NCBI GenBank assembly: GCA_902799185.1
Contig: CADBZO010000018.1
Coordinates: 1-36,116 of the forward strand
Source of the DNA: an uncultured Bacteroidales bacterium
Lineage (GTDB): Bacteria; Bacteroidota; Bacteroidia; Bacteroidales; Paludibacteraceae
DNA: 36,116 nucleotides
Reading direction: 5' to 3'
Shown here: positions 33,592 through 36,116 of the stretch, piece after piece
Layout of the letters: each line of letters starts with the position of its first letter
Numbering within the stretch: the first letter of the stretch is position 1
Notes under the pieces: generated by a model
The model's input: the letters and a program-made list of their open reading frames with translations, nothing else
Told to the model about the DNA's origin: nothing
The model's database searches: none
Translations under genes and position numbers: made by a program

Positions 33592-33698
33592 GTAAAGACG
33601 CCGCAGAGCGGCATGGCGGTCGGACTTTTTTTTTAGAAGATTTTTAGGTCTGTACGCTGATCTTTCAGGGCGTCCCTCGGACTTCCTCAGGTCGTTCC

Positions 33699-33784
33699 CG
33701 GAAGATGGTCCCGTGATGCTCCCGCGCTTCCGTCGTTATTGGATTGCGCTTTCAATCACTTTACCATCACGGGACCATCTTCCG
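33699..33784. repeat. Perfect 20-bp inverted repeat with 46-bp loop
   Basis: CGGAAGATGGTCCCGTGATG at 33699-33718 and its exact complement at 33765-33784. No T-run follows on either strand, so it is not a standard terminator. It lies after the flavoprotein gene at the right edge of the accessory island. Confidence 0.9.
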
Positions 33785-33853
33785 AGAGATACCCAACGAA
33801 AGTACAATCAGAACGAAGCAGGGGCAAGTAGTGTTAATACTTCTTCAGTTGAT

Positions 33854-34477
33854 TTATCGGATGAAGTGCATAGGCTGCCATTCTTCGCGGGCGGGGGCAG
33901 CGGGAGCGTTCTCTCCACGGAGACCGCGGAGCATCCAGGCGAGGTTATGGGCGAGGGTGCGCATGGTCTGCATACCTTCGGTATCCTGCGCGACCTGACC
34001 GGGTTCGCGGCCATAGGCGATATTCCAATACTGGGAAGTAGCGACCGGCATGTTCATCATCTGGAGCGGCATCTGGAGAGCCTGCATAGCGGCAGTAGCT
34101 CCGCCGCGACGGCAGATAGTGAGGGCAGCTGCGGGTTTGTTCTGGACATTAGCGCCGTTTGAGAAGAATGCACGCTGCATGACAGCCAGAAGTGCGCCAT
34201 TGGGCTGACCATAATAAACAGGAGAGGCAAAGACAAATCCGTCCGCCTCATTGAATTTCTCCGAGATGCGGTTGCAGATATCATCATCGAAAACGCATTT
34301 GCCATCGCCGTTCGTTTTGCACTGGCCGCAAGCGATACATCCTCGAACGGGTTTGGTACCGATCCACACGATTTCGGAGTCAATGCCTTCAGTTTGAAGC
34401 GTTTGCGCAATCTCGGTAAGCGCGGTAAAAGTGTTGCCCGATTTACGGGGCGAACCGTTGATCAGAAGAACCTTCAT
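33854..34477 (-). CDS. Iron-sulfur flavoprotein / NADPH-dependent FMN reductase family
   Basis: 207 residues. Flavodoxin-like fold with the FMN phosphate loop NGSPRKSGNT (7-16) and SPVYYGQPNGALLAVMQRAF. Four Cys in the pattern CX2CX2CX7C (C47, C50, C53, C61) match the compact cluster motif of archaeal-type iron-sulfur flavoproteins, so a [4Fe-4S] cluster is likely. Such proteins transfer electrons, often under oxidative stress. The open frame extends to 34705, but that part crosses the promoter (34524-34555); MKVLLINGSPRK at 34477 is the family start. Divergent from the YdeI-like gene. Confidence 0.88.
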   Translation of the reverse strand: MKVLLINGSPRKSGNTFTALTEIAQTLQTEGIDSEIVWIGTKPVRGCIACGQCKTNGDGKCVFDDDICNRISEKFNEADGFVFASPVYYGQPNGALLAVMQRAFFSNGANVQNKPAAALTICRRGGATAAMQALQMPLQMMNMPVATSQYWNIAYGREPGQVAQDTEGMQTMRTLAHNLAWMLRGLRGENAPAAPAREEWQPMHFIR

Positions 34478-34480
34478 GAG

Positions 34481-34508
34481 AAATTCAAAATTAAAAATTA
34501 AAAATTCA
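34481..34508. repeat. AAATTAA heptanucleotide repeat in the flavoprotein leader
   Basis: AAATTCA, AAATTAA, AAATTAA, AAATTCA, exactly 28 bp, between the promoter and the ATG of the flavoprotein gene. Confidence 0.9.
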
Positions 34509-34523
34509 TTAGTTTTTTGGATA

Positions 34524-34555
34524 CAAAGATACAACAAAATTTGCACATGTGCAAA
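34524..34555 (-). promoter_or_regulatory. Flavoprotein promoter
   Basis: Minus strand: TTTG (34555-34552), 20-bp spacer, TATCTTTG (34531-34524). Overlaps the divergent promoter; both -33 elements are the two arms of TTTGCACATGTGCAAA (34540-34555). Confidence 0.8.
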
Positions 34556-34571
34556 AAAAAGTGTACCTTTG
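34540..34571 (+). promoter_or_regulatory. Promoter of the YdeI-like gene
   Basis: TTTG (34540-34543), 20-bp spacer with A8, TACCTTTG (34564-34571). Shares a 16-bp palindrome with the flavoprotein promoter, so the two should compete for polymerase. Confidence 0.85.
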
Positions 34572-34595
34572 TAGCGAAAAAGATACTTTATTACG

Positions 34596-34961
34596 ATGGA
34601 AATAACCAAATTGTTGGAATTTAAAGAACGACGCGAACTCCGCGGATGGTTGGAAGCAAACCATACCAAAGAGCCGTTTTGCTGGGTGACGATGTACCGT
34701 ACCAAGATCCCGCGGACGGATTGTATGCCCTATCTCGAAGTGGTGGAAGAGGCGCTGTGTTTCGGATGGATAGACTCCACGCTAAAGAAACTGCCGGACG
34801 GACGATTGGCACAACGGCTCTCGCCTCGCACAAAAAAGAGCCATTGGACGGAACTCAACAAACAGCGTTGCGCCGATTTGGAGGCACGAGGACTTATGAC
34901 CGACGCCGGTAGAGAAGCTATAAGACGCGCGGATATGCCGATAAAGGGGATATTCCGATGA
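34596..34961 (+). CDS. YdeI/OmpD-associated family protein, short
   Basis: 121 residues. FCWVTMYRTK, EVVEEALCFGWIDSTLKKLPDG and QRLSPRTKKSHWTELNKQRC are the recognisable N-terminal two thirds of the YdeI family; family proteins are usually near 190 residues, with a further C-terminal region. Here the protein ends shortly after RGLMTDAGREAIRRADMPIK. This may be a natural short form or a truncation. The cellular role of the family is poorly known. Transcribed divergently from the flavoprotein gene; a perfect palindrome (34969-34986) lies after its stop. Confidence 0.75.
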   Translation: MEITKLLEFKERRELRGWLEANHTKEPFCWVTMYRTKIPRTDCMPYLEVVEEALCFGWIDSTLKKLPDGRLAQRLSPRTKKSHWTELNKQRCADLEARGLMTDAGREAIRRADMPIKGIFR

Positions 34962-34968
34962 AAAAACG

Positions 34969-34986
34969 ATAATTTTGCAAAATTAT
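34969..34986. promoter_or_regulatory. 18-bp palindrome abutting the Crp/Fnr-gene promoter
   Basis: ATAATTTTGCAAAATTAT is perfectly symmetric; its last base is the first base of the TTTG -33 element of the next gene. It could be the binding site of the Crp/Fnr regulator encoded downstream or a weak terminator of the YdeI-like gene. Confidence 0.5.
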
Positions 34987-35017
34987 TTGGTAGTATGAAA
35001 AAAAAGCATTACCTTTG
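34986..35017 (+). promoter_or_regulatory. Promoter of the Crp/Fnr-family gene
   Basis: TTTG (34986-34989), 20-bp spacer with A8, TACCTTTG (35010-35017). Confidence 0.85.
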
Positions 35018-35044
35018 TAGCAAATTCACGACATCAAGTTCGAA

Positions 35045-35743
35045 ATGAGACATACAGAAGAAGCATTTGCCCCTATGTGGGAGGTTAATCCGCTATGGCT
35101 GACGCTAAGGGATGGCGAGCGTGAGATGCTCTCCCGCGAGGTAGAAATGGTACATTATGCCAAGCATGACATCATCCATTGCGACGGCGACGAGGCCGGG
35201 TACATGTGGATGCTGCTGAAAGGCAAAGTACGCATCTACAAAGAGGGCATCGGTCAGCGTCAACAAATCATCCGTTTGCTGAAGCCGTATGATATCTTCG
35301 GTTACCGTGCCTGCATCGCCGGAGAGCCATATAACTCAAGCGCGAGCGCTTTTGAGGAATGCACGGTGTATCGGTTGAGCCGTGAGCGGTTTGTGGAGTT
35401 GGTACGCGGAAACGGAGCGCTATGCTACGAGGTGATGCTGATGATGGCGAAAGACCTGGCTTTCTCGGAGATCCAGACGGTGAACCTGACTCAGAAACAT
35501 ATCCGCGGGCGGTTGGCAGAGAGTCTGTTGCTGCTGTTGAAAAACTACGGCTACGAGGAGGACGGGAAGACCTTGGCCATGTTGTTGCCCCGCGAAGACT
35601 TGGCGAATATGAGCAACATGACGACGAGCAATGCTATCCGCACGCTGAGCCAGTTCGCCCAAGAAGGGCTGATCGCCGTTGAGGGCAGACATATACAGGT
35701 TCTCAACGAGAAAGAGTTAGAACACATATCGCGCCTCGGATGA
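35045..35743 (+). CDS. Crp/Fnr-family transcriptional regulator
   Basis: 232 residues. Cyclic-nucleotide-binding fold (about 20-140; KHDIIHCDGDEAGYMWMLLKGKVRIYKEG and IIRLLKPYDIFGYRACIAGEPY), a long dimerisation helix, and a Crp-type winged helix (about 160-225; IRGRLAESLLLLLKNYG, LPREDLANMSNMTTSNAIRTL). There is no N-terminal Cys cluster as in Fnr, and the cAMP-contact residues of Crp are not evident, so the effector is unknown; Bacteroidota homologues often sense heme, NO or redox state. The palindrome at 34969-34986 suggests autoregulation. Monocistronic; the terminator overlaps its stop codon. Confidence 0.88.
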   Translation: MRHTEEAFAPMWEVNPLWLTLRDGEREMLSREVEMVHYAKHDIIHCDGDEAGYMWMLLKGKVRIYKEGIGQRQQIIRLLKPYDIFGYRACIAGEPYNSSASAFEECTVYRLSRERFVELVRGNGALCYEVMLMMAKDLAFSEIQTVNLTQKHIRGRLAESLLLLLKNYGYEEDGKTLAMLLPREDLANMSNMTTSNAIRTLSQFAQEGLIAVEGRHIQVLNEKELEHISRLG

Positions 35744-35759
35744 GACGCGATATTTTTTT
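35728..35759 (+). terminator. Terminator overlapping the end of the Crp/Fnr-family gene
   Basis: Stem ATCGCG-c-CTC / GAG-a-CGCGAT with loop GGAT, followed by ATTTTTTTA. The stem includes the last codons and the TGA stop of the gene. On the minus strand it lies just after the M23 peptidase stop and could serve both. Confidence 0.8.
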
Positions 35760-36116
35760 AATCCATCATATTACCCATATTGGAGGACAGTTGCACCATC
35801 CGGTCATAGTCCTCGGGTGAGAGGTCGTAGAAATAGTAGTTTCTCGGATCTACCGGCTTGCCGTTATAATGCACCTCGTAATGGACGTGCGGTCCCGTGG
35901 ATTTGCCGGTATTGCCGACAAGAGCGATGACGTCTCCTCTTCTGACTTTCTTCCCTACCCGTGCAAAGAGTTTATGGCAGTGGGCATAGCGCGTAGCATA
36001 GCCAAAGCCGTGGTCTATCTCGATAGTCTGCCCGTATCCCTGTTTCCATCCCGAATAAGTGACGGTACCGTTGCCGGTAGCGTATATATCCGTGCCTACA
36101 GGAGCCGAGAAATCCA
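35758..36116 (-). CDS. M23-family metallopeptidase, C-terminal part (cut by window edge)
   Basis: About 118 residues are visible. DFSAPVGTDIYATGNGTVTY, YGQTIEIDHGFGYATRYAHC and GNTGKSTGPHVHYEVHYNGK are the core of the LytM/M23 peptidase domain; the zinc ligands Asp (first residue visible) and His-x-His (HVH) are present, and the remaining His ligand is beyond the edge. It cleaves peptidoglycan peptide bridges in the periplasm. A C-terminal tail of about 25 residues (YDLSPEDYDRMVQLSSNMGN) follows. The N-terminal part is outside the window. Confidence 0.93.
   Translation of the reverse strand, partial: DFSAPVGTDIYATGNGTVTYSGWKQGYGQTIEIDHGFGYATRYAHCHKLFARVGKKVRRGDVIALVGNTGKSTGPHVHYEVHYNGKPVDPRNYYFYDLSPEDYDRMVQLSSNMGNMMD

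Larger units (their letters stand above)
33214..33853. other. Gene-poor right part of the accessory island
   Basis: No convincing gene. It holds leader and promoters of the small peptides (33299-33474), direct repeats TGTAACACCT (33529-33538 and 33541-33550), palindrome GCGCGTACGCGC (33580-33591), hairpin GCCGC-AGA-GCGGC (33600-33612) with a nearby T-run, and a perfect 20-bp inverted repeat (33699-33718 / 33765-33784). Confidence 0.6.

Noticed and set aside
33699-33784. Rho-independent terminator for the flavoprotein gene
   Set aside because: The 46-nt loop is too large and no T-run follows on either strand.

Overview
The window looks like a chromosomal segment of a Bacteroidota genome, most likely order Bacteroidales. 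Three things point there. Nearly every intergenic region carries the Bacteroidota-type promoter (TTTG, about 20 bp, TAnnTTTG). Several gene neighbourhoods are typical of the group (rplM-rpsI-rpsB-tsf; metK-lspA-DUF4296 lipoprotein; DUF177-rpmF). Protein features also fit, such as the small zinc-tailed RecQ and the MMPL exporter. The core is gene-dense and moderately GC-rich. No tRNA, rRNA, CRISPR array or intact transposase was seen.

Layout. 1-3120 (minus): the start of murA, then murB and nadE. 3160-6006 (plus): hpf, then metK behind a candidate SAM-II riboswitch and terminator, lspA, and a DUF4296 lipoprotein. 6003-9645 (minus): a membrane sugar transferase, a nucleotidyltransferase-fold protein and holA. 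9717-13723 (plus): gltX, a 600-bp structured non-coding stretch, recQ. 13736-16837 (minus): rplM-rpsI-rpsB-tsf. 16887-24993 (minus): pheS, DUF177-rpmF, a large-subunit-type pseudouridine synthase, a 1109-aa MMPL/RND transporter and two paralogous ABC-2 permeases with no ATPase gene. 25000-33850: an accessory island (below). 33854-36116: an iron-sulfur flavoprotein, a short YdeI-like protein, a Crp/Fnr regulator and the end of an M23 peptidase.

The accessory island is mostly AT-rich compared with its flanks. All its genes read on the minus strand: two tandem tiny hydrophobic peptides with a structured leader, an AlbA_2/Schlafen-type regulator, the 37-codon tail of a decapitated gene, a 1082-aa RapA/HepA-like SNF2 helicase, an actin/Hsp70-fold ATPase with a coiled-coil insertion, and a WYL-domain regulator. 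Helicase, Hsp70-like ATPase and WYL gene are packed with 1- and 21-bp gaps. They form the best candidate for an undescribed, probably anti-phage, system; this is inferred from architecture and context only.

Two genome-wide themes stand out. First, short degenerate heptanucleotide tandem repeats (for example TCAACTC, AAATTAA, ATTTACG) fill most short gene gaps and also occur in frame inside GltX (twice), RecQ and DUF177; MurB carries a separate in-frame insertion of about 36 residues. Second, the promoters share more than the -33/-7 elements: the spacer is almost always exactly 20 bp and usually contains an A7-A9 tract at a fixed place, and two divergent gene pairs share one palindrome holding both -33 elements.
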